From: Emergencia sp. 1XD21-10
GTDB lineage: Bacteria; Bacillota; Clostridia; Peptostreptococcales; Anaerovoracaceae
NCBI RefSeq assembly: GCF_009936045.1
Contig: NZ_QWEQ01000002.1
Coordinates: 1-64,000, forward strand
Direction of reading: 5' to 3'
Length of the DNA stretch: 64,000 bases
Shown here in pieces: positions 43,588 through 51,788 of this stretch. Below the pieces are notes generated by a model. The model ran no database searches. It had not been told where the DNA came from and worked only from the letters and a program-made list of their open reading frames with translations. How positions within the stretch are numbered: the first letter of the stretch is position 1; every line of letters starts with the position of its first letter. The position numbers and the translations under genes are program-made.

Positions 43588-44175
43588 TTAAAAATACTGT
43601 AATTCCATTGGCTCATATCCATCTGATGTTAGTTTAAATTCTTGCGATATCAAATTATTATCAATATCTCCATAAATCAAATAAATTTCTTTCGGTAATG
43701 AGTCTTTTCCTCTCTCATAAAAACTTTCATCAATACTAATATCAACTCCTGTTTTCCTTGAAAATGAGATTATTCGTTTTGTCATATCATTTGATCTTAT
43801 CACTGAGGAAAATGGATATTCATATAAATATACACCTATTGTATGGTGGTTTCCAAAATTCTCAATGTCTATCTCAAAAGTTTCATTTTCAATTTCCTTA
43901 ACTTCTATTCTTAAATTAGGTTTAATTTCATTTTTCCTTTTCTCTTTATCCACAAGTTCTGCTCTTTTTCCTTGATGCAATGCAATCCCTGCGACAAATA
44001 AAGTTATTATTCCTGTAATAATGCTTCCAACATATGAAAGAATTCCATCAGTGGAGAGTGTTTCTTTCCCTAACCAGCAAGCTATAACGGGTGAACCCAC
44101 TGAAATAAGTATAATAACAACTATTATCCACGTAAAATGTTTCTCAATAAATCGTACAGCTTTATTAAAACTCAT
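43588..44175 (-). CDS. Small membrane protein with a C-terminal beta-rich domain
   Basis: 195 aa from the ATG at 44175 (GGAGG five bases upstream). Two transmembrane helices near the N-terminus (about 16-38 and 48-68) then a charged linker and a cytoplasmic-type domain of about 110 residues (LRIEVKEIENETFEIDIENFG...) that looks like a beta sandwich. No family recognised. It lies 15 bp upstream of the TIR gene and 9 bp after the next membrane protein, so probably co-transcribed. Slightly more AT-rich than neighbours. Confidence 0.65.
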   Translation of the reverse strand: MSFNKAVRFIEKHFTWIIVVIILISVGSPVIACWLGKETLSTDGILSYVGSIITGIITLFVAGIALHQGKRAELVDKEKRKNEIKPNLRIEVKEIENETFEIDIENFGNHHTIGVYLYEYPFSSVIRSNDMTKRIISFSRKTGVDISIDESFYERGKDSLPKEIYLIYGDIDNNLISQEFKLTSDGYEPMELQYF

Positions 44176-44184
44176 ACGCACCTC

Positions 44185-44892
44185 CTACTTCACCAACTTC
44201 GCTTTCTTCCCTCTCTCCTGCACCAGCACAACCACCTCTTTTGCCAGCTGCTGTACATTCTCTGCCAAATCAGCTTCACTTGCAACTGCTTCTTTCAGTT
44301 CTGCGAATTTCAGTGTAATCTGCCCATCTAATCCTTCTAGTGCTTCATAGCTCATCGGATCAGCATATCGTACCGCCTCGTAAACCTGTTTACAGGCGGT
44401 TTTACTTTCCGCTGACCTCGCCTGTGTCATCAGAGTTTCCGCATCGGCACGCAGTGACTGCATGAAAAAGGTCTGCGTCTTTAGCTTATCATCCAGCCGG
44501 TCAACAATATCTACAGCTGCTTTCGCCTTAATCACTGAAGTTGCTGTAAATGCCAGAATCAAAAGGCAAATTATGATTCCCACCCAGTTTGGAATGTTAG
44601 GTACAATCATCGCAGCGCCGCCGCAAATCAACATCAAAACCAGACCTGTGTAGCTAACGTTAATCAGCGACAGATTGTAAAACAGCTTCTGCAGATTTTC
44701 TGCTTTCAATGCGATATAGGCACAAACAAGCTGCCCTACAAATGCTAAATTAATAAACACATAGCCTGCCCAAAAGGCGCCGCCGCATTTATTCATTCCA
44801 GCAACCTCAGTCGGTGTTACAAAGCAAATTACCTGAAATACAATAAACATAATCGCCCATACCAAGGCGTACATCTTAAATCTTTTATTCAT
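44185..44892 (-). CDS. Four-span membrane protein with cytoplasmic helical tail
   Basis: 236 aa from MNKRF at 44892 with TTAGGA upstream. Four hydrophobic helices within about residues 5-130 and a helical, charged tail (about 130-236, DIVDRLDDKLKTQTFFMQSL...). Not recognised by name, but proteins of this layout accompany SPFH/zinc-ribbon proteins in Firmicutes gene clusters. Its ATG lies 5 bp beyond the SPFH stop codon at 44898. Confidence 0.65.
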   Translation of the reverse strand: MNKRFKMYALVWAIMFIVFQVICFVTPTEVAGMNKCGGAFWAGYVFINLAFVGQLVCAYIALKAENLQKLFYNLSLINVSYTGLVLMLICGGAAMIVPNIPNWVGIIICLLILAFTATSVIKAKAAVDIVDRLDDKLKTQTFFMQSLRADAETLMTQARSAESKTACKQVYEAVRYADPMSYEALEGLDGQITLKFAELKEAVASEADLAENVQQLAKEVVVLVQERGKKAKLVK

Positions 44893-44897
44893 TTTTC

Positions 44898-46073
44898 CTA
44901 ACCTCTCTTCATGCCACATTTAGGACAAAACTTACCCGGACGTTCAAAGACAAAGCCGCATCCAGCACACTTTGATGTATCTACCGGTACTGCTGTACCG
45001 CACTCTTCGCAAAATACCGCACCTGCCGCAAGCTTTGCACCGCAATTTTCACAAAATGATTCCGTGCCTTGTACTGGCTGCGCTGATTGCATTCCCTCAA
45101 AAGCGTCGCTTACTGCGCCACCAACCATAGTTCCAACGCTACCGCCAACGCCCCCCATCACGCCAAGCCCAATTCCCATATTGGTAAATTGACCTACCGC
45201 TTCATTTTTTGCAGCGTCCTGCGCGACATCAAAACCTCTTTCCTGCTGATAGGTGTAGCCTTCCTGCATTCGTTTCTGTGCGATAGCCTGAGATTCAATT
45301 ACCAGCTTCTGCGCCTCGGTCTGCTGATCGATAATTCCTACCTGCTGACGAAGTTTTGCCTCAGCAATGTCAGCGTACTGGCGGAAGTACAGTTCTTTAA
45401 ACTTTTCAAACTGCCTTTCGCCGTCAGGTTTTACGATATTTGTCACGAAAAATCGTTCTAAGCTGACTCCATAGTCAGCAAAATCCTGAATCAAGAGATT
45501 ACGAATATTCTCTGAAAAAACTGTTAGGTTCTCATCTATTTCAAAAATATTAATTGCATTGGATTTCATTACCTGTGCAATGTAGGTCTTTACACGAGTC
45601 ATCAGAAAACCACGGAAAAAAGTCGCCAGTTTTTGTTGACCTAGAAAACTCTCTGTACCAACTACTTTGATTAGCAGCTTTCTGCTGTCTTCCGCTCTTA
45701 GACTCATTTCACCTGAAGCACCAATAGAAATCGGAAAGCCGTACGTTGGTTCTATGTATTGTACCTTGCTGTCAGTGCCCCACTTAATTGCCATCTGCTC
45801 TGTTTTATTGATAAAATATACTTCGCAGTGAAACGGTGACATATCTCCTGTTGAACGATTTAAAGCCTTACCAATTTTAGGAATGTTTTGGGTTTCCAGC
45901 GTATATCTGCCCGGTCCAAATAAATCTAACGCCTGTCCATTCATAAAGAAAACAGCCTCTTGGCTTTCATGGACAATCAGCTGTGTTAAACTGTTAAAAT
46001 CCTCACTGGGGTGTTTCCATATAAAGGTGCTGTTATCACCCTCATACTTGATTACCTCTGCAATTTTTGCCAT
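44898..46073 (-). CDS. SPFH (band 7/flotillin-like) protein with C-terminal zinc ribbons, YdjI-like
   Basis: 391 aa from the second Met of the frame (46073), which is correctly spaced from GGAGG. N-terminal SPFH domain (about 1-270: KYEGDNSTFIWKHP, HESQEAVFFMNGQALDLFGPGRYTLETQNIP, then a coiled coil RQYADIAEAKLRQQVGIIDQQTEAQKL), a Gly-rich stretch (GIGLGVMGGVGGSVGTMVGGAV), and two CxxC zinc ribbons (FCENCGAKL...FCEECG and CAGCGFVF...FCPKCG). B. subtilis YdjI has the same make-up and works at the membrane in envelope stress with PspA/LiaH-like partners. Leads the cluster with two membrane proteins and the TIR protein. Confidence 0.85.
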   Translation of the reverse strand: MAKIAEVIKYEGDNSTFIWKHPSEDFNSLTQLIVHESQEAVFFMNGQALDLFGPGRYTLETQNIPKIGKALNRSTGDMSPFHCEVYFINKTEQMAIKWGTDSKVQYIEPTYGFPISIGASGEMSLRAEDSRKLLIKVVGTESFLGQQKLATFFRGFLMTRVKTYIAQVMKSNAINIFEIDENLTVFSENIRNLLIQDFADYGVSLERFFVTNIVKPDGERQFEKFKELYFRQYADIAEAKLRQQVGIIDQQTEAQKLVIESQAIAQKRMQEGYTYQQERGFDVAQDAAKNEAVGQFTNMGIGLGVMGGVGGSVGTMVGGAVSDAFEGMQSAQPVQGTESFCENCGAKLAAGAVFCEECGTAVPVDTSKCAGCGFVFERPGKFCPKCGMKRG

Positions 46074-46094
46074 TTTCATCCTCCTCGAAAAGCA

Positions 46095-46125
46095 TTTGCA
46101 ACATAATTGTGATTATGTTGTATTC
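46095..46125. repeat. Palindromic site, copy 1 (TTTGCAACATAAT TGTG ATTATGT...)
   Basis: 31 bp with 9-bp arms CAACATAAT/ATTATGTTG around TGTG. Lies just before the ribosome site of the SPFH gene. Copy 2 is at 46335-46365 in the same orientation but with the centre inverted to CACA. Confidence 0.65.
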
Positions 46126-46334
46126 GGCACACTGCTCCTGCTAAATCCATAGCTATTTCAATAAAATATAAGTACAACAAAACAAGCTCTTTCCCTATTT
46201 TGTATAAAAATAGCTGAAACAGCTTATTTGTCATGTATAAAATAAAAAAGGTCAATCAATATTATAAGTATTGTCAGAAAATGTTGATTTTTGTACTATA
46301 TTAAAGTATAATATTTTATATGAGATTACACGTG
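46126..46334. other. AT-rich interval between the two palindromic sites
   Basis: 209 bp with no gene; contains several TATAAT-like words and probably the promoter of the SPFH operon. No clear start site can be set. Confidence 0.35.
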
Positions 46335-46365
46335 TTTGCAACATAATCACAATTATGTCATATTC
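46335..46365. repeat. Palindromic site, copy 2 (TTTGCAACATAAT CACA ATTATGT...)
   Basis: Matches copy 1 over 31 bp except for the inverted central four bases and two bases in the right arm. It ends 7 bp from the tyrosine recombinase stop codon. Confidence 0.65.
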
Positions 46366-46372
46366 CAATCTA

Positions 46373-47218
46373 TCACATCAACATCTTCATTTTCTCCATA
46401 CAGCGCAGATGCTCCCTGCCTGATGACACCATATAAATCCGTGTCGTATTGATACTACAGTGTCCCAGAATATCTGCCAGTTTTGCAATATCCTTTTCTG
46501 CTTGATAAAACACTCTAGCAAAGAGATGCCTAAGATTGTGTGGAAAAACCTTTTTGTCTGAAACTCCAGCTGCTTTACAAAGTGCTTTCATCTCTTTCCA
46601 AATATTAGTTCGGTTAACCGGTCTGCCGCTACGAGTCAAGAAAATACTTCCTGATGAAATTCTTTGCTTCTTTACATATGTAACCAGTTTTTTTCGTAAT
46701 CCTTTCACCAAAAAAACAGTTCGATTTTTGGATTTACTGCATACCTGCAGTTTTCCCTGTTTTACAGCCTCTACGGTAATGAACTTTAATTCACTTACTC
46801 TGATTCCTGTAGTTCCTATCGTTCGCAAAATCATCGCTAGCCGCTCTTTTCCCCTGCTAAGTGCACAATCTACCAACCGCAAATACTCTGACTTTATCAA
46901 CTCCTTTTCTTCTTCGCAAAAAATTTGCCGCTGAACTTTTATTGCTTTCATTCGTAAATCATCCCACCCTGTATATGCAAAAAAGCTGTTAAGTGCAGCC
47001 AGCATAGAGTTAATACTGCTAAATGCGTAACCCTCAGCAACCAGATCCTGCTTATATGCAATCAACTTTTCCTTTTCTACCTCCTTACGGTTTAGATAAT
47101 CTGCAAATCTTTTTACGTCACGGCGATACTTTTCAATTGTTAGCTTGCTTTTCTCTTCCTGATATAGATAGCTACAAAACGCTTGAATCAAACTCGCCGT
47201 CAAAATTCTCTCTTCCAT
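46373..47218 (-). CDS. Tyrosine recombinase (phage integrase family)
   Basis: 281 aa, AGGAGA eight bases before the ATG. N-terminal SAM-like core-binding domain (LIQAFCSYLYQEEKSKLTIEKYRRDVKRF) and catalytic domain with Arg in TTGIRVSELKF, HNLRHLFARVFY, LGHCSINTTRIYM (His and nucleophile Tyr). All catalytic residues seem present. The length and simple architecture resemble XerC/D-like or island recombinases rather than a long phage integrase. Adjacent palindromic sites could be its targets. It borders the accessory island. Confidence 0.9.
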   Translation of the reverse strand: MEERILTASLIQAFCSYLYQEEKSKLTIEKYRRDVKRFADYLNRKEVEKEKLIAYKQDLVAEGYAFSSINSMLAALNSFFAYTGWDDLRMKAIKVQRQIFCEEEKELIKSEYLRLVDCALSRGKERLAMILRTIGTTGIRVSELKFITVEAVKQGKLQVCSKSKNRTVFLVKGLRKKLVTYVKKQRISSGSIFLTRSGRPVNRTNIWKEMKALCKAAGVSDKKVFPHNLRHLFARVFYQAEKDIAKLADILGHCSINTTRIYMVSSGREHLRCMEKMKMLM

Positions 47219-47253
47219 ATCCGTTCTCTCCTATCCTTTGATTCATCTGAAAA

Positions 47254-47475
47254 TGCATATATAATAAAAAAACTCCTAAAATATGCATAATTCCTCGACT
47301 ATACATGCATATTTTCAGAAGTTTTCTTCAAAATGTGTACAACTCTCTATATATTTAGCTAAAATTTCCTATAAACGACCTGCGTTTTCTTAAAAAAATG
47401 CATATATTCGAAGTTTATCGTCAAAATATGCACGATAATGTGCATATTTTAAGGATTTTTTCAAAATATATGCAC
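47254..47475. repeat. Four 33-36-bp palindromic units (TGCATATTTT family)
   Basis: Units at 47254-47287, 47306-47338, 47399-47432 and 47440-47475, each beginning with TGCATAT and ending with AAAATATGCA-like sequence in inverted orientation. The last shares its ends and 36-bp length with the lone unit at 7227-7262. They fill the gap between the recombinase and the Nudix gene. Confidence 0.65.
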
Positions 47476-47482
47476 ACCGCAC

Positions 47483-48049
47483 CTACGCCCTGCTAATAAG
47501 CTTTCCATATACCCGCTTTAGCATCCACGGTTCGCTGACGCGCTGCGCAAGCTGACTGACAGGAATCCACTGCACTCCGCTGTTTTCATCTGCTTTAACA
47601 GAAAGAGGCGCATTTTCATCTGCCTGCAGCAGGTAGGTCAAATTCAAATGAAGGTGTGACGGCACGTAATCGCCGCGTTTTTCATGACCGTCTACGGTGA
47701 TAATTTCGAGAGAAAACGGTACACGCCGCAGCACCTTGAAATCCTGCACCCCAGTTTCTTCCTTTGCTTCACGGATTGCAACAGAAAGCAGATCGGCTTC
47801 ACCGTCAGCGTGACCGCCAGTCCAGGCCCAAGAGTCATACAGATTGTGGTAGACCATAAGTACTTTATCGCCACCATCATTGACAATCCACGAGGAAGCT
47901 GTAAAATGTGCAGTCAGATTCTCCCGCACCAGACAATTGTCGTTTTCTTGTAAAAAACGAAGCATAACTTCCCTATCCCGCGCTTCCTGCTCACAGCCCG
48001 GCACAAAATCTGTAATGACAGAGCAAAGATTACTCAGCTTCGGATTCAT
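47483..48049 (-). CDS. Nudix hydrolase
   Basis: 188 aa. Nudix box G-x5-E-x7-REAKEETGV (GGHADGEADLLSVAIREAKEETGV, about 76-99; here given in parts GGHADGEADLL and REAKEETGV) is intact, so it should hydrolyse a nucleoside diphosphate derivative. The substrate is unknown; DSWAWTGGH suggests the group near isopentenyl- or nucleotide-type housecleaning enzymes, which is not specific. Overlaps the miaB end by 4 bp. Confidence 0.88.
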   Translation of the reverse strand: MNPKLSNLCSVITDFVPGCEQEARDREVMLRFLQENDNCLVRENLTAHFTASSWIVNDGGDKVLMVYHNLYDSWAWTGGHADGEADLLSVAIREAKEETGVQDFKVLRRVPFSLEIITVDGHEKRGDYVPSHLHLNLTYLLQADENAPLSVKADENSGVQWIPVSQLAQRVSEPWMLKRVYGKLISRA

Positions 48050-49362
48050 AAAATTTCTCCTTCCAGGCTGAAGGTGTTGCTCTTTGTAATCTTTACATCT
48101 ACCAGCTTTCCTGTCATGTCAGTCTCGTTACGGAAGTTCACCAGCTTAAATCCATCGGTTCTTCCTGCAAAAGTTTTACTTCCCGTTTTGCTCGGTCCTT
48201 CTACCAGCACCTGCTGCACAGTTCCCACATAGGCGGCGTTCTTTTCTGCGCTGATGCCGTTCATCAATTCTACCAGCCGATTAAACCGCTCATGCTTAAC
48301 TTCCTCTGGAATCTGATCCTCATACTTTTCCGCCGGCGTGCCCTTCCTGATGGAATATAGGAAAGTAAAAGCGGAATCATAGCGTGCTTTGCTGACTAAA
48401 TCCAGCGTTTCTGCAAAGTCCTCTTCTGTTTCTCCCGGAAATCCTACAATAATATCCGTTGACATAGTGATGCCAGGTACAGCAGTTTTCAGCTTCTCAA
48501 CAAGAGCCAGATACTGCTCTTTATCGTAGTGACGGTTCATGGCTTTGAGAATCCGGCTGCTGCCTGACTGTACCGGCAGATGAATATTCTTGCAGAGCTT
48601 ATCGCAGTCCACAAATGCCTGGATTAGCTTATCAGACAAATCTTTCGGATGTGAAGTCATAAAACGGATCCGCTCAAGCCCTTCTATTTCATTGAGCATA
48701 TAGATTAACGCTGCAAAATCCACCCCATCTGCGCCTTTATAAGAATTGACATTCTGCCCTAAAAGCATGATTTCCTTAACACCATCGGCTACCAATTCCC
48801 GCACTTCACGGAGAATTTCCGAAGGCTTTCTGCTCCGCTCTCTGCCCCTGGTATACGGCACGATGCAGTAAGTGCAGAAATTGTTGCAGCCAAACATGAT
48901 GTTGACCAGCGCCTTGCTTTCGTAAAGCCGCTTCGCTGGCAGTCCTTCTACGATCTCGCCGCCGTCTGGCCAGATTTCCACCTGCTTCTTTTTCTCGTTG
49001 AGCGCATTGTCAATCAGTTCTGGAAACTGATGAATGTTGTGGGTTCCAAAGATGATATCTACCCATGGATACCGGGCTTTAATGGTATCAATAACGTGCT
49101 GCTGCTGCATCATACAGCCGCAGACGCAGACCAGGAAATTGGGATCGTCCTTTTTTCTGTGTTTCAGCTGTCCCAATGTGCCAAAAAACCGTTTATCCGC
49201 ATTATCCCGTACACTGCAGGTATTGATAATGGCAACGTCAGCGTCTTTTCGCTCCTTCACCGGCGTAAAGCCTTTTTCTAAAAGCATGCCTGCCATGACT
49301 TCAGAATCGTGCTCATTCATCTGACAGCCAAAAGTTGTAATGTGAAATGTCTTCTCTTTCAT
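48046..49362 (-). CDS. miaB: tRNA-2-methylthio-N6-dimethylallyladenosine synthase
   Basis: 438 aa from MKEKTFH at 49362; a TTG at 49392 is an alternative start. Radical SAM methylthiotransferase that modifies A37 of tRNA. N-terminal UPF0004 domain with HITTFGCQMNEHDSE and the three Cys for one 4Fe-4S cluster (TFGCQMN, INTCSVR, CGCMMQ), radical SAM motif CNNFCTYCIVPYTRGRERSR, and a C-terminal TRAM domain. Normal length. Confidence 0.96.
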   Translation of the reverse strand: MKEKTFHITTFGCQMNEHDSEVMAGMLLEKGFTPVKERKDADVAIINTCSVRDNADKRFFGTLGQLKHRKKDDPNFLVCVCGCMMQQQHVIDTIKARYPWVDIIFGTHNIHQFPELIDNALNEKKKQVEIWPDGGEIVEGLPAKRLYESKALVNIMFGCNNFCTYCIVPYTRGRERSRKPSEILREVRELVADGVKEIMLLGQNVNSYKGADGVDFAALIYMLNEIEGLERIRFMTSHPKDLSDKLIQAFVDCDKLCKNIHLPVQSGSSRILKAMNRHYDKEQYLALVEKLKTAVPGITMSTDIIVGFPGETEEDFAETLDLVSKARYDSAFTFLYSIRKGTPAEKYEDQIPEEVKHERFNRLVELMNGISAEKNAAYVGTVQQVLVEGPSKTGSKTFAGRTDGFKLVNFRNETDMTGKLVDVKITKSNTFSLEGEIL

Positions 49363-49388
49363 GAACCTGATTTTGTCTCTCTTTCTAC

Positions 49389-50564
49389 TCAATTATTCTT
49401 CATACTTTCGTCAAACTCTGCTTTAATAACAGCTAAAAGCTCTGGATCACAGAGGATTTCCAATCCTGTCAGTGCCAAAGCCTCCGCTCCCAAACGAATC
49501 GCCCTGTCTCCTGCTTCCGTAACAGTCACATCAGCAAACTCATTGGTATGCAACTGCAAATCCGGACATCCTAGACCAATCCATGGATGAATCGCTGGTA
49601 CAACCTGACTGACATCTCCCATATCCGTAGAACCTGTACTGTCAATGTGAGGCATCTGCCCGCCTCCAATAGCCATATAGTGCTTATCAAAGATATCCGC
49701 CAGCGTTCTGTTGGTAACCATATTTTTATTGCCCGGCTCATTGTTCCAGATTTTGTAGGTTGTGCCTACTGCCGCGCATGCAGCCTGCGCGCACCGTTCA
49801 AACAAATCGCGTATTTTTCGGATATCCTTCATAGAACTTGCTCTTACCAGATATTTGACAGACGCGTGAGCAGGAATCATACTGCACTTCTCACCGCCAT
49901 CTACAAATACACCGTAAATATTGGTATTCTTCAAATACTGCTTCTCAAATCCAATCAAACTATAAAAATGAACTGCCGCATCCAGCGCATTGATGCCGTC
50001 TTCCGGCGCTGCGCCCGCATGGGAAGCTTTGCCGTAGAATTCAACCTGCCACGCGTCCAAAGCTGTTGTCTTTCCGCTGGACAGATTTACAGGATTCGGA
50101 TGAACTGTCATTGCTACATCCACCTGATCAAAAACTCCGTTTTCCGCCATAGGCGCTTTTGTAACAAAACATTCCTCCGCCGGTGTGCCAAACAAAATTA
50201 CCTTACCACCGGTTTCCTTCACCGCCTCCCGTAGCGCAAATGCTGCTCCCATTGGCGCTGTCGCTATGATATTATGACCGCAGCCATGACCCATAGACGG
50301 AAGGGCGTCATATTCACAGGTCAGTCCGATAGAAGGACCCGGTCTTCCGCTGTCATAGACAGCCTGAAAGCTATATGGTATGTCTAAAATATTCCGGCTT
50401 ACATCAAAGCCGTGCGTCTCCATGGTTTTTGTCAGCAGCGCGCTTGCCTTTTCTTCTTCACCGCCAATCTCCGGATTTTCATACAGATAGGTTCTGATGG
50501 AAGTCAATTCCTCCATGTTCTGTTCAACAACCTCAATCATCTTTTCCTTTAATTTGATATCCAC
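49389..50564 (-). CDS. M20-family amidohydrolase (AbgB/HipO-like)
   Basis: About 391 aa starting at the GTG at 50564 with AGAGGTG upstream; an ATG 24 bases further in is the alternative. Metal-site motifs include CEYDALPSMGHGCGHNI, GTPAEECFV and VHPNPVNL, with the lid domain KASHAGAAPEDGINALDAAV. Related to aminobenzoyl-glutamate and N-acyl amino acid hydrolases. Precise substrate unknown. Stop codon overlaps the region where miaB translation could begin. Confidence 0.88.
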   Translation of the reverse strand: MDIKLKEKMIEVVEQNMEELTSIRTYLYENPEIGGEEEKASALLTKTMETHGFDVSRNILDIPYSFQAVYDSGRPGPSIGLTCEYDALPSMGHGCGHNIIATAPMGAAFALREAVKETGGKVILFGTPAEECFVTKAPMAENGVFDQVDVAMTVHPNPVNLSSGKTTALDAWQVEFYGKASHAGAAPEDGINALDAAVHFYSLIGFEKQYLKNTNIYGVFVDGGEKCSMIPAHASVKYLVRASSMKDIRKIRDLFERCAQAACAAVGTTYKIWNNEPGNKNMVTNRTLADIFDKHYMAIGGGQMPHIDSTGSTDMGDVSQVVPAIHPWIGLGCPDLQLHTNEFADVTVTEAGDRAIRLGAEALALTGLEILCDPELLAVIKAEFDESMKNN

Positions 50565-50620
50565 AGACCACACCTCTTCTCTCATCAGGATATCTTTATC
50601 ATACCACAAATGACTACTTG

Positions 50621-51607
50621 TTACAATTTTTCTTTCAACAGCTCCACCATCAAATTACCATCAATATTACCGCCGCTCATAATCAGAGCAATATTTTTGC
50701 CGCCGATTCTTTCTGCCTCATCCATCACAGCGGCCACAGCAGCCGCGCTGGCGCCTTCTACGATATACTTTTCCTCTTTTATCATGTGTTTTACCGCCTT
50801 ACGTATAGACCGTTCTTTTACCTGAATGAAATCATCTACATAGTCTTCCAGAATCTCATAAGCGAGTTTTCCAATGCCGCCAACCAATGCGTCGCAAATC
50901 GTATCGCCGGTTACCGGATATTCTTCGTAGAACACATGGTCGGAAAAGGATTTGATCATAGCCGGACAGGCCTCTGTCTGCACGCCGATGATACGAATCT
51001 CTGGCTTGATTGCCTTTGCCGCGACAGCTATGCCTGTGATCAGACCGCCGCCTCCGATAGGAACGACGATGGTATCGACAGACGAATTTTGTTTGAGAAT
51101 TTCCACGGCAATTGTTCCTTGCCCTCCATAAATCTTAGGATCATCGTAATATGCGTCAATGTAGGTCAACCCATTTTCCTGAATATATGACATGCCCAAA
51201 GCATGAGCCTCATCATAGTTTCTCCCCATCAAAAGCGCATCGGCCCCATAAAACTGAATCTTGTCTATCTTCGCCTGGGGCGTAGTCTCAGGCACGATAA
51301 TCTTTGCATTTTCGATACCCAAAAGCTTTGCGCCATAGCTGACAGAGGCGCCGTGATTCCCGGAAGAAATCGTTGCTACGCCTATCTTCCGTTCTTCTTC
51401 TGTCAGCGTTGTCATCTTGCTCAGCGCCCCTCTGATTTTGAAGCTCTTTACCGTTTGATTGCATTCCAGCTTAAAATAATACTGCCTGCCAGTTTCTTTG
51501 CCAAGGTAAATAGACGGCTCTAAAGGCGTTAAATAAACGTAATCGCGAATCCGATCATACGCCTCAAAGACTTCGCGTGCTGAAAATGGCTGTTGTTTGT
51601 GATTCAT
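50621..51607 (-). CDS. ilvA: Threonine dehydratase (PLP-dependent)
   Basis: 328 aa from MNHKQQ (51607) with AGGAGG. PLP Lys in TVKSFKIRGALSKM, SSGNHGASVSYGAKLLG, and the phosphate loop VPIGGGGLITG. No C-terminal ACT regulatory domain, so this is the short catabolic (TdcB-like) or unregulated type. Makes 2-oxobutyrate and ammonia from threonine. Its own promoter and a structured leader with a terminator-like hairpin precede it. Confidence 0.92.
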   Translation of the reverse strand: MNHKQQPFSAREVFEAYDRIRDYVYLTPLEPSIYLGKETGRQYYFKLECNQTVKSFKIRGALSKMTTLTEEERKIGVATISSGNHGASVSYGAKLLGIENAKIIVPETTPQAKIDKIQFYGADALLMGRNYDEAHALGMSYIQENGLTYIDAYYDDPKIYGGQGTIAVEILKQNSSVDTIVVPIGGGGLITGIAVAAKAIKPEIRIIGVQTEACPAMIKSFSDHVFYEEYPVTGDTICDALVGGIGKLAYEILEDYVDDFIQVKERSIRKAVKHMIKEEKYIVEGASAAAVAAVMDEAERIGGKNIALIMSGGNIDGNLMVELLKEKL

Positions 51608-51741
51608 TACTTGTACCTCCTGTTTCAAAAAAGAAAGCATCCCTGATCTGCCCCTCCACGAAAGTGGCCCTAACGGGACAAAACCGGCATGCTGTCATAT
51701 CCTTACCCGGGGGTAAGAAAAGCGTTCATGTGATTAAATTA
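51608..51741 (-). promoter_or_regulatory. Structured, attenuator-like leader of the threonine dehydratase gene
   Basis: From the predicted start site the minus-strand RNA holds, in order, hairpin CTTACC/GGTAAG (51717-51702), an outer stem AGCATGCC (51693-51686) with GGGATGCT (51643-51636) enclosing CCC-GTTA-GGG and CCAC-TTTC-GTGG hairpins, then a TTCTTTTTTG run. The outer stem plus U-run looks like a terminator closing a branched fold. I do not recognise a known riboswitch class. Confidence 0.5.
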
Positions 51742-51747
51742 ATATAC

Positions 51748-51776
51748 ATTATAGACAATGAAATGACTTGTGTCAA
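51748..51776 (-). promoter_or_regulatory. Consensus promoter of the threonine dehydratase gene
   Basis: Minus strand TTGACA (51776-51771), 17 bp, TATAAT (51753-51748). Confidence 0.85.
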
Positions 51777-51788
51777 TGGAAAAAACAG

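Noticed and set aside
38855-47482. Prophage
   Set aside because: Only a recombinase is present. No capsid, portal, terminase, tail or lysis genes were seen.
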